Under the pieces are notes generated by a model. That model had not been told where the DNA came from, did no database searches, and was given only the letters and a program-made list of their open reading frames with translations. From Microcoleus vaginatus WJT46-NPBG5 (GTDB lineage: Bacteria > Cyanobacteriota > Cyanobacteriia > Cyanobacteriales > Oscillatoriaceae), in NCBI GenBank assembly GCA_019359355.1, contig JAHHHM010000022.1, forward strand, positions 62,001-126,000: a DNA stretch of 64,000 nt, given 5' to 3'. The first letter of the stretch is position 1, and every line of letters begins with the position of its first letter. A program made the position numbers and the translations under genes. Shown here one piece after another: positions 56,009 to 63,980 of this stretch.

Positions 56009-56090
56009 TCTCAGTTGTCGGCTTTATTTTATTAACAAACGCTCAAGTTTATCAATTGCAAACTTTGTTCTAATTAAGGAGATTTCACTC

Positions 56091-56864
56091 ATGTACTTGC
56101 AAATCAAAAATCTGCACAAGCACTTTGATACCAAAAATGGCTCGCTAGTTGTCCTGAAGGACATTAATATGACAATTAAGCGAGGTGAATTTATCTGTGC
56201 TGTGGGGGCATCGGGATCAGGTAAATCGACGCTGCTGCGACAAATTGCCGGCCTTGATATGCCGACATCTGGAGAAGTCACAATTGATGGAGAGCCGGTT
56301 ACTGGGCCAGGGCCAGATCGGGGGATGATATTTCAGCATTACACCCTTTATCCTTGGATGACTGTGCAGGAAAATGCTGAGTTTGGACTTAAGCTGCAAG
56401 GTGTACCGAAAAAGATTCGGCGTGAACAAGCAAGCTATTACTTAAATGTCGTAGGATTGGCTAATTTTGCGAAGACATTACCGAAGGAATTATCAGGTGG
56501 GATGAAGCAACGCGTGGCAATTGCGCGGGCGTTGGTTGCAGAACCCAAAGTGTTGTTAATGGATGAACCTTTTGGTGCGTTGGATATCCATACCAAAGAG
56601 TCAATGCACGAATTTATGTTAGACCTTTGGCAGCGCACGAATATCACAATTTTTATGATCACCCATGATGTGGAAGAAGCAGTTTTCCTGGCAAATCGTA
56701 TCTATGCTTTGGGAACGCGTCCGGGTACAGTGCGGAAAGAAATGACGATTAAGCTACCTGAACGCAGCTATAACGTTAAACGCCATTCTATATTCCACGA
56801 TTACCGGGATGAATTGATGGAGTTGTTGCGCCGGCATGGGCAAGAGGCTTTAGTTGCCGCTTAA
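56091..56864 (+). CDS. ABC transporter ATP-binding protein
   Basis: A 257-residue ATPase with Walker A GASGSGKST, Q-loop MIFQHYTLYPW, signature LSGGMKQRVAIARAL, Walker B VLLMDEPFGALD and H-loop MITHDVEEA. It is the SsuB/TauB/NrtD type, matching the substrate-binding protein and permease upstream. AAGGAG at about 56076 precedes the ATG. It is the last gene of the transporter cluster. Confidence 0.95.
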   Translation: MYLQIKNLHKHFDTKNGSLVVLKDINMTIKRGEFICAVGASGSGKSTLLRQIAGLDMPTSGEVTIDGEPVTGPGPDRGMIFQHYTLYPWMTVQENAEFGLKLQGVPKKIRREQASYYLNVVGLANFAKTLPKELSGGMKQRVAIARALVAEPKVLLMDEPFGALDIHTKESMHEFMLDLWQRTNITIFMITHDVEEAVFLANRIYALGTRPGTVRKEMTIKLPERSYNVKRHSIFHDYRDELMELLRRHGQEALVAA

Positions 56865-56924
56865 TTGGAATGGGGAATTAAGAGTTGTTAGACAATGGCG
56901 TTTTTCATTGGGATGAAAAACTTG

Positions 56925-57006
56925 GAAAAGCCAGAAAGACATTGGGGGGGTTCCCCCCAAACCCCCCATTGGGTGACGGTTGCGTCCCCCAAACCCCCTC
57001 CAAAAG
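56925..57006 (-). repeat. Single inverted copy of the 144-bp G-rich repeat
   Basis: On the minus strand this carries the core GGAGGGGGTTTGGGGGACGC, CCAATGGGGGGTTTGGGGGG and AACCCCCCCAATG found four times in tandem at 61463-61994, including part of the flank ...CTTTTCC. It lies about 60 bases after the ABC ATPase gene. Confidence 0.88.
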
Positions 57007-57294
57007 GGTTGATATGCTGCGTGTCAAGAGCCTGAAGATGAATTCTGAATGTATAATCTTGAAGATTGTTGAGAATTAATATATTTTTATTACGCTTAAA
57101 AGAAATTCTAAATAATTTATTAGATTGAAGCGCTGGACTGAACATGAGTGAGAGTTACTAGATTTCTATTTTAAGTAAGGCTGTACCTCGCCAAATTCAA
57201 TGAAGATCGGCTTTCATTTGAATTCAAAAAATGTGAGGCACAGCCTGAGAGTTTACATTGTCAAGCGCTAACTTAAAGAGGAAAAGTTTAAGCT

Positions 57295-58611
57295 TCAATC
57301 GGCCTGAAAGTTATTTGATTTAACAGTCGCTTCAACTGCTTTTAAATCAATCTCAAATTTGTTAGCAATAGTTTCCAGCAACTGTGTTTCTTCGGGGGTT
57401 ATTGTGCCATCGTTTTGGGAAAGGGTGTAACATTTCACCAGCAAAGGTAAGGCAAAGTCTCGGTTGAGTTTTTCAACCAGCCGGCCTAAAGGTTGGGGCG
57501 ATTTCAGTTCAGCCGTCATCACTTCTAATGAAGTTGGGCTAACATTCATTGCCTTTAACTCTGGCAATATATTTTCCCAAGATTTGTTTGGGTTACTTGC
57601 CAAAATTGTCTGAGCCAAAATTTGATCCATAATGCTTTGCTGTGCCAGTGCCACTGTTAGATATTCTTCACTATCTTTCTGGATAGCTTGCGCGACTGCC
57701 GGCGAACTCATGGGATCAACTTTGGCTTCATAGAACCGGCACGCGGCAAACCCCAAGGTGTAGAGCATAACCGTATTCGTGCCGGCACCAATCGCCATAC
57801 CGGCTAGGGGCACATTTCGCAGCACACCCAAGCCGAGTTTAATCGCTTGACTGCCACCGAGGGACAGCCCAAAAATTGCCATCACTTCACCCCGACGTGC
57901 CGGTGCTTGTAAATCCATGCCATAGGCGGCGGCGATCTGATAAATCATTTCCGCTTGCAGTTGCGTTGTCGCTGCCAAATCGATGGCTAGCAGCGCCAGT
58001 GCCACTCCTGGGACAAGACTGCTGACTAAACCCACACCGCCGGCTTGAATCGCTTTCTCTGACATAATTCGATGAGCGATTTCGTTGGCAGTTTCGTTGG
58101 GATGCTCTTGTTGTAGCTTTCTGACCGCTTCTTGAGCTTTAATTGTATCAACTTGGCCCACCATTCCCAGCAGCCATTCTGCCCGAAACACTTTCAAAAC
58201 TTGTCGCAATACGGGGTTATCGCCAATAAAACTAGCAGCACGACCGGCTTCATGTGTCGCTTTCTCAAATATCTCTTGGCTTTGTTTAGCTGCGGTTTGT
58301 GCCGTCTCTGCGGCTGTTGTCAAGGCTGCTTGACCGGCTTGAGTTGCAACTGTGCCAATTGCCCCACCCACGCCGGCTGCTGTCTGCATCACCGTTTGGC
58401 CGGTTTGCGCTGCAGCGTTAAGTGCCTCGCCTACGCCGGCAGTTACTTGAACTAATGAATCAAAAAGCGAGTGATTCTCAGTTCGGCTGGTTTGTGTTTG
58501 ACTGGTTGGGGTGTGGCTGCCGGTATCGGGTGCGTGTGCCTTCTCAGATGCCGGTGCCGATGAATTTACAGGTTCGTTTTGCTCAAAGTTTTTATCTTGT
58601 TCGTTAGTCAT
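57295..58611 (-). CDS. EcsC family protein with TerB-like C-terminus
   Basis: A 438-residue protein. The first 130 residues are polar then Ala/Thr/Gly-rich (repeats such as QTGQTVMQTAAGVGGAIGTV), typical of an amphipathic, disordered linker. The EcsC-like core spans about 140-315 with hydrophobic stretches (GVGLVSSLVPGVALALLAID; LGLGVLRNVPLAGMAIGAG). The last 80 residues (LPLLVKCYTLSQNDGTITPE, ETQLLETIANKFEI) look like a TerB helical module. Such proteins occur in phage- and stress-associated contexts in cyanobacteria, but the function is unknown. ATG 58611 has GGAGGAGG upstream on the minus strand. Two P-loop GTPases with similar hydrophobic C-termini lie within 15 kb. Confidence 0.8.
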   Translation of the reverse strand: MTNEQDKNFEQNEPVNSSAPASEKAHAPDTGSHTPTSQTQTSRTENHSLFDSLVQVTAGVGEALNAAAQTGQTVMQTAAGVGGAIGTVATQAGQAALTTAAETAQTAAKQSQEIFEKATHEAGRAASFIGDNPVLRQVLKVFRAEWLLGMVGQVDTIKAQEAVRKLQQEHPNETANEIAHRIMSEKAIQAGGVGLVSSLVPGVALALLAIDLAATTQLQAEMIYQIAAAYGMDLQAPARRGEVMAIFGLSLGGSQAIKLGLGVLRNVPLAGMAIGAGTNTVMLYTLGFAACRFYEAKVDPMSSPAVAQAIQKDSEEYLTVALAQQSIMDQILAQTILASNPNKSWENILPELKAMNVSPTSLEVMTAELKSPQPLGRLVEKLNRDFALPLLVKCYTLSQNDGTITPEETQLLETIANKFEIDLKAVEATVKSNNFQAD

Positions 58612-58691
58612 AATTCCATTCCTCCTCCCTGCCGGTATTTATCCTCAGCATAGCGCTCACGATTGGCGAGTTTTGAGTTTTGAGGAATGAT

Positions 58692-58776
58692 CGCCCAATC
58701 CCCAATCCCCCATGCCCCATCCCCCATGCCCCATCCCCCATGCCCCATCCCCCATGCCCCATCCCCCATGCCCAAT
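58692..58776 (-). repeat. STRR-like heptamer array (CCCCATG/CCCCATC)
   Basis: About a dozen CCCCAT(G/C)C heptamers in the divergent spacer between the EcsC gene and the reductase gene. It is the longest and most regular array in the window. Confidence 0.9.
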
Positions 58777-58877
58777 CAACGCAGTGCTGCATGGGTTGAA
58801 GGCACAAAACTTCAGCAGTATTGTTAGGGTTGAAACAAAGAAAGATGGAGAACTTGACGACGGGAGGTGTCCCTGAC

Positions 58878-59837
58878 ATGGCCAATCGAACTTATGCAAT
58901 CCTCGGCACCGGCGCAGTAGGTGGGTTCTACGGTGCTCGCCTGCAAAAGGCCGGTTTAGATGTCCACTTCCTGCTGCACAGTGATTACGAACACGTCCGA
59001 CAGCATGGGTTAGTGGTGGAGTCCCCAGAAGGCGATTTTGTGCTTCCCCAGGTGAAGGCTTATTGCAATGCTGACGAAATGCCCCAATGTGATGTGGTCG
59101 TGATTGCGTTAAAAAGCACTTACAATCACCTACTGCCGAATTTGTTGCCGGCAGCACTTAAAGATACTAGCGTCGTTCTGCTGTTGCAAAATGGCTGGGG
59201 TATTGAAACAGAAGTTGCCAAAATTGTTGGTGCTGAACGTGTGATAGGAGGGTTGTGTTTTGTCTGTTCTAATAAAGTTGGGCCTGGTCACATCTGCCAT
59301 TTAGATTACAGTGCAGTTACGTTGGGAGAATACGCTCCTGACTATCAACCGGCAGGGATTACAGAACGAATGCGCCAAATTGCCAGTGATTTTGAACGCG
59401 CCGGCATCCCCATTGAGCAGGCAGAAGATTTAATGCTGGCGCGATGGAAAAAACTGATTTGGAATATTCCTTACAACGGGCTTTCTGTGATTTTAAATGC
59501 CAGAACAGATGAGTTGATGGCAGAAGCTCATATCCGCATTTTAGTCGAGCAATTGATGCAGGAAGTCGTTGCCGGCGCGGCGGCCTACAATCGCGCAATT
59601 CCAGATAGTTTTATTCAAAAAATGCTGGATCACACTGCCAAGATGAAACCTTATCGAACCAGTATGAAAATTGACTATGACGAAAAGCGTCCCTTAGAAG
59701 TAGAGGCAATTGTTGGCAATCCTTGGCGTGCCGCGCAGAGTGCCGGTGTAGAATTGCCTCAAATTGGGATGCTTTACCGGCAGTTAAAGTTTCTCGATGC
59801 TCAGAATCGAGAGCAACGTGAAGCCTTAGAAATGTGA
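58878..59837 (+). CDS. Ketopantoate reductase-like (ApbA/PanE family) oxidoreductase
   Basis: A 319-residue NADP-dependent dehydrogenase. The N-terminal Rossmann motif is ILGTGAVGGFYGARLQKAG, and the family motif ALKSTYNH follows. The C-terminal helical domain contains the conserved KLIWNIPYNGLSVI (catalytic Lys) and SMKIDYDEKRPLEVEAIVG. PanE reduces 2-dehydropantoate to pantoate for CoA biosynthesis. The family has several paralogues with other substrates, so the assignment to PanE itself is open. I chose ATG 58878, with GGGAGG ten bases upstream, over earlier in-frame starts at 58821 and 58845. Confidence 0.85.
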   Translation: MANRTYAILGTGAVGGFYGARLQKAGLDVHFLLHSDYEHVRQHGLVVESPEGDFVLPQVKAYCNADEMPQCDVVVIALKSTYNHLLPNLLPAALKDTSVVLLLQNGWGIETEVAKIVGAERVIGGLCFVCSNKVGPGHICHLDYSAVTLGEYAPDYQPAGITERMRQIASDFERAGIPIEQAEDLMLARWKKLIWNIPYNGLSVILNARTDELMAEAHIRILVEQLMQEVVAGAAAYNRAIPDSFIQKMLDHTAKMKPYRTSMKIDYDEKRPLEVEAIVGNPWRAAQSAGVELPQIGMLYRQLKFLDAQNREQREALEM

Positions 59838-59860
59838 GAAACAATAAGTGAGAAATTGCG

Positions 59861-60190
59861 ATGTTTCAAGAATATAACAAACTTGTGCGAGATCGCATTC
59901 CAGAAATTATTCACAAAGCCGGCAATGAATGCGAAGTAGTGACAATGTCGCCAGATGAATACAAACAAGCGTTACGAGACAAACTGATAGAAGAAGCCCA
60001 AGAAGCTGCCGGCGCGGCAAATTCTCAAGATTTAGTCAAAGAATTGGCTGATCTTTATGAAGTCATTGATGCCGTCATCTTAACCTATGGAATTGAGCGC
60101 GAATCTGTCTTAGCCGAGCAAAACCGCAGGCGGAGTGAAAGAGGTGGATTTGAGCAGCGCATTAAGTTGCGGTGGACGAAATCCCCATAA
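59861..60190 (+). CDS. Small MazG-like nucleoside triphosphate pyrophosphohydrolase
   Basis: A 109-residue all-alpha NTP-PPase. The diagnostic start is YNKLVRDRIPEII, followed by the acidic Mg-binding helices EEAQEAAGA and KELADLYEVIDAVI. It probably hydrolyses a non-canonical or excess nucleoside triphosphate. Related proteins occur in phages and as stand-alone house-cleaning enzymes. It follows the reductase gene by 23 bases and is probably cotranscribed. Confidence 0.88.
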   Translation: MFQEYNKLVRDRIPEIIHKAGNECEVVTMSPDEYKQALRDKLIEEAQEAAGAANSQDLVKELADLYEVIDAVILTYGIERESVLAEQNRRRSERGGFEQRIKLRWTKSP

Positions 60191-60277
60191 AATCGGCTAT
60201 TTTTCATAGGTATAAAATGAATCTTCTTGTTCCAACTTCGCCAAATTAACCGGCACGTTTTCACTGCACAAAATCAC

Positions 60278-61342
60278 ATGAATTGCCGGCACCCATTATT
60301 AGATATCGCCCAATCTTACTTGCGTGAATTTGTCGCCCCGCAAGCTGCCGAACTTGACAGCGATCCAGCGGCATTACAAGCAGCTTTAAAAGGACTTGGT
60401 GAGCATTCTTTACTGGCACTGCGAGTTCCCCAAACCGGGGGTGCAGCAGAGATCAGTGAAGAAATTTTTCGCACCTTTCAAGAGATGGTGACTCGATACT
60501 CTGGTGCTTTAGCTTTCTTGCAAACCCAGCATCAAAGCGCCGGCGGATTGTTAGCAAAAAGTGATAATGAAGCGCTTAAGCAAGAATATCTCCCGCATTT
60601 AGCCACCGGCAAGCGGTTATTAGGCGTAGGCTTTTCCCAATTGCGACGTCAGGGAGAACCGGCACTCATTGCACAGCCTGTTGAAGCCGGCTTTCTGCTC
60701 AATGGTTACGTCCCTTGGATCACCGGCTTCGGCTGCTTTCAAGAATTTATTGCCGGTGCAACTTTGCCAGATGGGGGCGCTGTCTTTGGCGTAGTTCCGT
60801 TTGTAGAAACTTATCAAAATAACAGCGGCAAAATTATATTAAGTGAGCCAATGGAATTGGCAGCAATGGCATCGACTAACACCGTTACCGCCCAGTTCAA
60901 TCAGTGGTTTTTACCCAAAGAACGAGTGCTGTTTGTCAAACCGGCAGGTTGGATTCATGAAAATGATCGCAACAATGTACTCCAGCATAGTTTTTTTGCT
61001 TTAGGTTGCGCTCGTGCCGGCCTTGATATTGTAGAAGCGGTTGGGAAAACAAAACAATTACCCTTTATTCAAACAACTTTTGACGCCTTAGATCAAGAAC
61101 TACTCAATTGTCGCGCCGGCATCATAGAAGCTTACCGACAACCTGCGGATCGTTTGAAATTGCGGGCATGGGCAATAGAATTAGCCTGCCGGTGTGCGAC
61201 TGCTGCGGTAACAGTTTCTAGCGGCGCTGCCAATTACAAACACAATGCCGCACAACGAGTCTATCGAGAAGCCTTAGTTTTTACAGTTGCCGGTCAAACA
61301 ACCGCAGTCATGGAAGCAACATTGAGCCGACTGATTCGCTGA
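60278..61342 (+). CDS. Acyl-CoA dehydrogenase-like protein
   Basis: A 354-residue flavoprotein-fold protein. The helical N-domain (YLREFVAPQAAELDSDPAAL), FAD-loop-like ATGKRLLGVGFSQLRRQGEP, the beta domain and a C-terminal helical bundle with SSGAANYKHNAAQRVYREAL resemble acyl-CoA dehydrogenases. The canonical catalytic Glu environment is not obvious by eye, and it is slightly short. Cyanobacteria largely lack beta-oxidation, so a different oxidation reaction is likely. ATG 60278 (MNCRHPLL) is preferred over a start at 60227. It may be cotranscribed with the pyrophosphohydrolase gene 87 bases upstream. Confidence 0.75.
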   Translation: MNCRHPLLDIAQSYLREFVAPQAAELDSDPAALQAALKGLGEHSLLALRVPQTGGAAEISEEIFRTFQEMVTRYSGALAFLQTQHQSAGGLLAKSDNEALKQEYLPHLATGKRLLGVGFSQLRRQGEPALIAQPVEAGFLLNGYVPWITGFGCFQEFIAGATLPDGGAVFGVVPFVETYQNNSGKIILSEPMELAAMASTNTVTAQFNQWFLPKERVLFVKPAGWIHENDRNNVLQHSFFALGCARAGLDIVEAVGKTKQLPFIQTTFDALDQELLNCRAGIIEAYRQPADRLKLRAWAIELACRCATAAVTVSSGAANYKHNAAQRVYREALVFTVAGQTTAVMEATLSRLIR

Positions 61343-61462
61343 AAGTCAGCACGAGTGCAAAAAATCTTCTATCGACCAAAATATACCGCGTTACCTAGGG
61401 GTATAGCATCAGCACAGAAAAGATTCACTAAGATTAAACTACACATTATATACCAAGTAATC

Positions 61463-61994
61463 TATAACCCTCACAGATCACCCCGTGTGGAGGGGGTTTG
61501 GGGGACGCACCCGTCCACCAATGGGGGGTTTGGGGGGAACCCCCCCAATGCCTTTAAGACTTTTCAAGGATTACAGCAATCTGAAAACAGCTATATATAT
61601 CAAGCCTATAATTCTCATAGATCACCCCGTGTGGAGGGGGTTTGGGGGACGCACCCGTCCACCAATCGGGGGTTTGGGGGGAACCCCCCCAATGCCTTTA
61701 AGACTTTTCAAGGATTACAGCAATCTGAAAACACCTATATATATCAAGCCTATAACCCTCACAGATCACCCCGTGTGGAGGGGGTTTGGGGGACGCACCC
61801 GTCCACCAATGGGGGGTTTGGGGGGAATCCCCCAATGCCTTTGAGACTTTTCAAAGATTACAGCAATTTGAAAACAGCTATATATATCAAGCTTATAATT
61901 CTCACAACCCCCCCGTGTGGAGGGGGTTTGGGGGACGCACCCGTCACCCAATGGGGGGTTTGGGGGGAACCCCCCCAATGCCTTTGAGACTTTT
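61463..61994 (+). repeat. Four tandem 144-bp G-rich repeats
   Basis: The units share GTGTGGAGGGGGTTTGGGGG, whose positions (61485, 61629, 61773, 61915) give periods of 144, 144 and 142 bases. Each unit has G-tracts of five to six (GGGGG TTT GGGGG ... GGGGGG TTT GGGGGG), a GGGTT...AACCC inverted part, and an AT-rich tail GAAAACAGCTATATATATCA. The frame stays open through the array because 144 is a multiple of three. I regard that ORF as non-coding. Confidence 0.95.
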
Positions 61995-62211
61995 CCTACG
62001 CTGCTGTACTACGTCAAGTTTTGCGTAAGTGTACCATTGGCGCAGGTAGCAGATAACTTTAAAGTAAATTAAGTCAAAGATCCGACGCAGAATCTTGCAA
62101 TCGCTGCAAAATAGCCATCAAACTTCAGCACATACAGGTTAAAACCGCTAGCAAATTCGCTACGATCTTCTACATCTGTTCACTATCAGCGTTGTTTCAT
62201 CTCAAACTCCT
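61995..62211. other. Spacer between G-rich repeats and the transaminase gene
   Basis: About 215 bases, AT-rich toward 62200, probably holding the promoter of the transaminase gene. No structured element recognised. Confidence 0.4.
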
Positions 62212-63495
62212 ATGAATCCTGCCCTGACTCAATTCGGCGATCAAATGTCCCACCTGACAGGGGTGCGGGCGATTATGAAAGATATTATTGAAACCTTGCA
62301 AGCTGGAGAAGGGCAGGAGTTTATCAACTTAAGCGCCGGCAACCCAGTCATTTTGCCAGAGGTTGAGCAGTTGTGGCGCGATTGCACAGCCGAACTTCTG
62401 GCAAGTTCAGATTATGGCGAAGTCGTTTGCCGGTATGGATCTTCTCAAGGATATCAACCCTTGATCGATGCCGTCGTAACTGATTTTAACCGGCGCTATG
62501 GATTGAATTTAACTGAGCGTAACATCTTAATCACCCCCGGCAGTCAAGCACTTTATTTTTATGCTGCCAATGCCTTTGGCGGTTACACCTCTGCCAAACA
62601 GTTAAAGCAAATTGTCCTGCCCCTGAGTCCCGATTATACCGGCTATGGCGGTGTCAGCTTAATGCCAGAAGCGCTGTTTGCCTATAAGCCGGCACTTGAT
62701 ATTAATGCAGCCGGTCATAGTTTCAAATACCGGCCTGATTTCAGCCAGTTGGAAATTAACGAAAACACCGGCTGCGTGCTATTCTCGCGCCCCTGTAACC
62801 CCACCGGCAACGTTTTGACCAATGAAGAAGTGCAGAAAATTGCCGCGCTGGCTGCCCCCTACGACGTGCCGGTGATGGTAGACTCGGCCTATGGCCCTCC
62901 ATTCCCCGCCTTGAACTTTACAGAAATGACGCCGGTGTTTGGCGGCAATGTGATTCATGGCATGAGTTTATCAAAAGCCGGATTGCCGGGAGAACGGGTG
63001 GGCATTGCGGTTGGCGATGAGCGAGTGATTCAAATTCTGCAATCCTTCCAGACGAATATGTGCATTCACTCCCCGCGTTATGGGCAAGCGATCGCAGCGC
63101 GGGCAATTGCCAGTGGTGCCCTTGCAGATGTGGCAGAAAACGTGATTCGCCCTTACTACCAAAGTAAATTTACCGTCGTTGAAAGCACCTTAGATGCAGC
63201 GATGCCTAAAGATTTGCCCTGGTTTCTGCATCGCGGAGAAGGCGCAATTTTTGCTTGGTTGTGGTTAGAGAATTTGCCCATGAGTGATTGGGATTTGTAT
63301 CAAGAATTAAAGCAAGTAGGCGTGGTTGTGGTGCCCGGTAGCTCATTCTTCCCCGGTTTGCGCGAAGATTGGCGGCACAAAAATGAGTGTATTCGCATTA
63401 GTTTGACGGCAACGGATGCAGAAATAGAAACCGGCATGAAGCGGTTAGCTGAGGTTGTGGAACGAGTGTATCAGCAGCAAGCCGTTAGTTGTTAA
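62212..63495 (+). CDS. avtA: Valine-pyruvate transaminase-like class I/II aminotransferase
   Basis: A 427-residue fold-type-I PLP enzyme. The PLP lysine is K255 in MSLSKAGLPGERVG. Other cofactor contacts are ITPGSQALYFYAANAFGG and FSRPCNPTGNVLT, with the C-terminal Arg in CIRISLTATD. The N-terminus SAGNPVILPEVEQLW and overall length match AvtA, which transfers the amino group from alanine to 2-oxoisovalerate to make valine. A different amino-acid pair is possible. It appears to be monocistronic and is followed by a good terminator. Confidence 0.87.
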   Translation: MNPALTQFGDQMSHLTGVRAIMKDIIETLQAGEGQEFINLSAGNPVILPEVEQLWRDCTAELLASSDYGEVVCRYGSSQGYQPLIDAVVTDFNRRYGLNLTERNILITPGSQALYFYAANAFGGYTSAKQLKQIVLPLSPDYTGYGGVSLMPEALFAYKPALDINAAGHSFKYRPDFSQLEINENTGCVLFSRPCNPTGNVLTNEEVQKIAALAAPYDVPVMVDSAYGPPFPALNFTEMTPVFGGNVIHGMSLSKAGLPGERVGIAVGDERVIQILQSFQTNMCIHSPRYGQAIAARAIASGALADVAENVIRPYYQSKFTVVESTLDAAMPKDLPWFLHRGEGAIFAWLWLENLPMSDWDLYQELKQVGVVVVPGSSFFPGLREDWRHKNECIRISLTATDAEIETGMKRLAEVVERVYQQQAVSC

Positions 63496-63513
63496 TTGAT
63501 TGAGAATGAGAGG

Positions 63514-63548
63514 GGGACGGTTGCAGAGATCGTCCCTATTTTTTTTAT
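63514..63548 (+). terminator. Rho-independent terminator after avtA
   Basis: GGGACG (63514-63519) / CGTCCC (63531-63536) stem followed by TATTTTTTTTA. Confidence 0.85.
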
Positions 63549-63586
63549 GGGTGAAAATTGTGCCGGTGAGGCATTTCTCACAAGAT

Positions 63587-63814
63587 TTATTTCTTTTTGA
63601 TTGCCCACAAAACAATTAAATGCACCAATAATAGTAACGTCCATTGCAGGTGAGCAGTTGGAGGTAAGCTGGGAAAAATCGGTAAATTTTGATTAGGCGA
63701 CGCCGGCTGCGCTTGATATTGGATGAGTCTTTGCGGATCTTGCTCTACAACCGTGTCAAAGTTATCGATTGTCTCGCTTAAACGTTGCGCTTTAGTTTTA
63801 CGGGAGTTGTCCAT
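63587..63814 (-). CDS. Small C-terminally anchored membrane protein
   Basis: A 75-residue protein: a polar N-terminal two-thirds (SRKTKAQRLSETIDNFDTVV), a Pro-rich linker and one C-terminal membrane helix (TLLLLVHLIVLWAIKKK). AGGA nine bases before the ATG on the minus strand supports translation. It is convergent with avtA. No family recognised. Confidence 0.55.
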   Translation of the reverse strand: MDNSRKTKAQRLSETIDNFDTVVEQDPQRLIQYQAQPASPNQNLPIFPSLPPTAHLQWTLLLLVHLIVLWAIKKK

Positions 63815-63980
63815 CGCTCGAAATCCTTGTTTTATCTAGCTTTGAGACAACTCTAAATTTTTGGATAGGTAAAAGTCAGGACGATTTAGGGACAGATCAA
63901 AAGTTCCCTTTTCTGTCACTCTCAGCAGTGGTCAAGCTGGTTATGCTATTGGTATCAGCAATTTTGGGAATGTCTAGGCA

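Noticed and set aside
56885-57145. Short ORFs on both strands after the ABC ATPase gene
   Set aside because: They run through the G-rich repeat copy and have no conserved features.
58692-58776. Heptamer array as a CRISPR or minisatellite gene
   Set aside because: Simple 7-bp tandem repeats of the STRR kind without spacers.
61355-61987. A 210-codon ORF (and overlapping ORFs in other frames) encoding 48-residue repeats
   Set aside because: It is the read-through of a 144-bp tandem DNA repeat whose length is a multiple of three. Several frames are open at once, which argues against coding.
61463-61994. Regularly spaced repeats as a CRISPR array
   Set aside because: Units are contiguous 144-bp tandem repeats with near-identical intervening sequence; there are no unique spacers and no cas genes.
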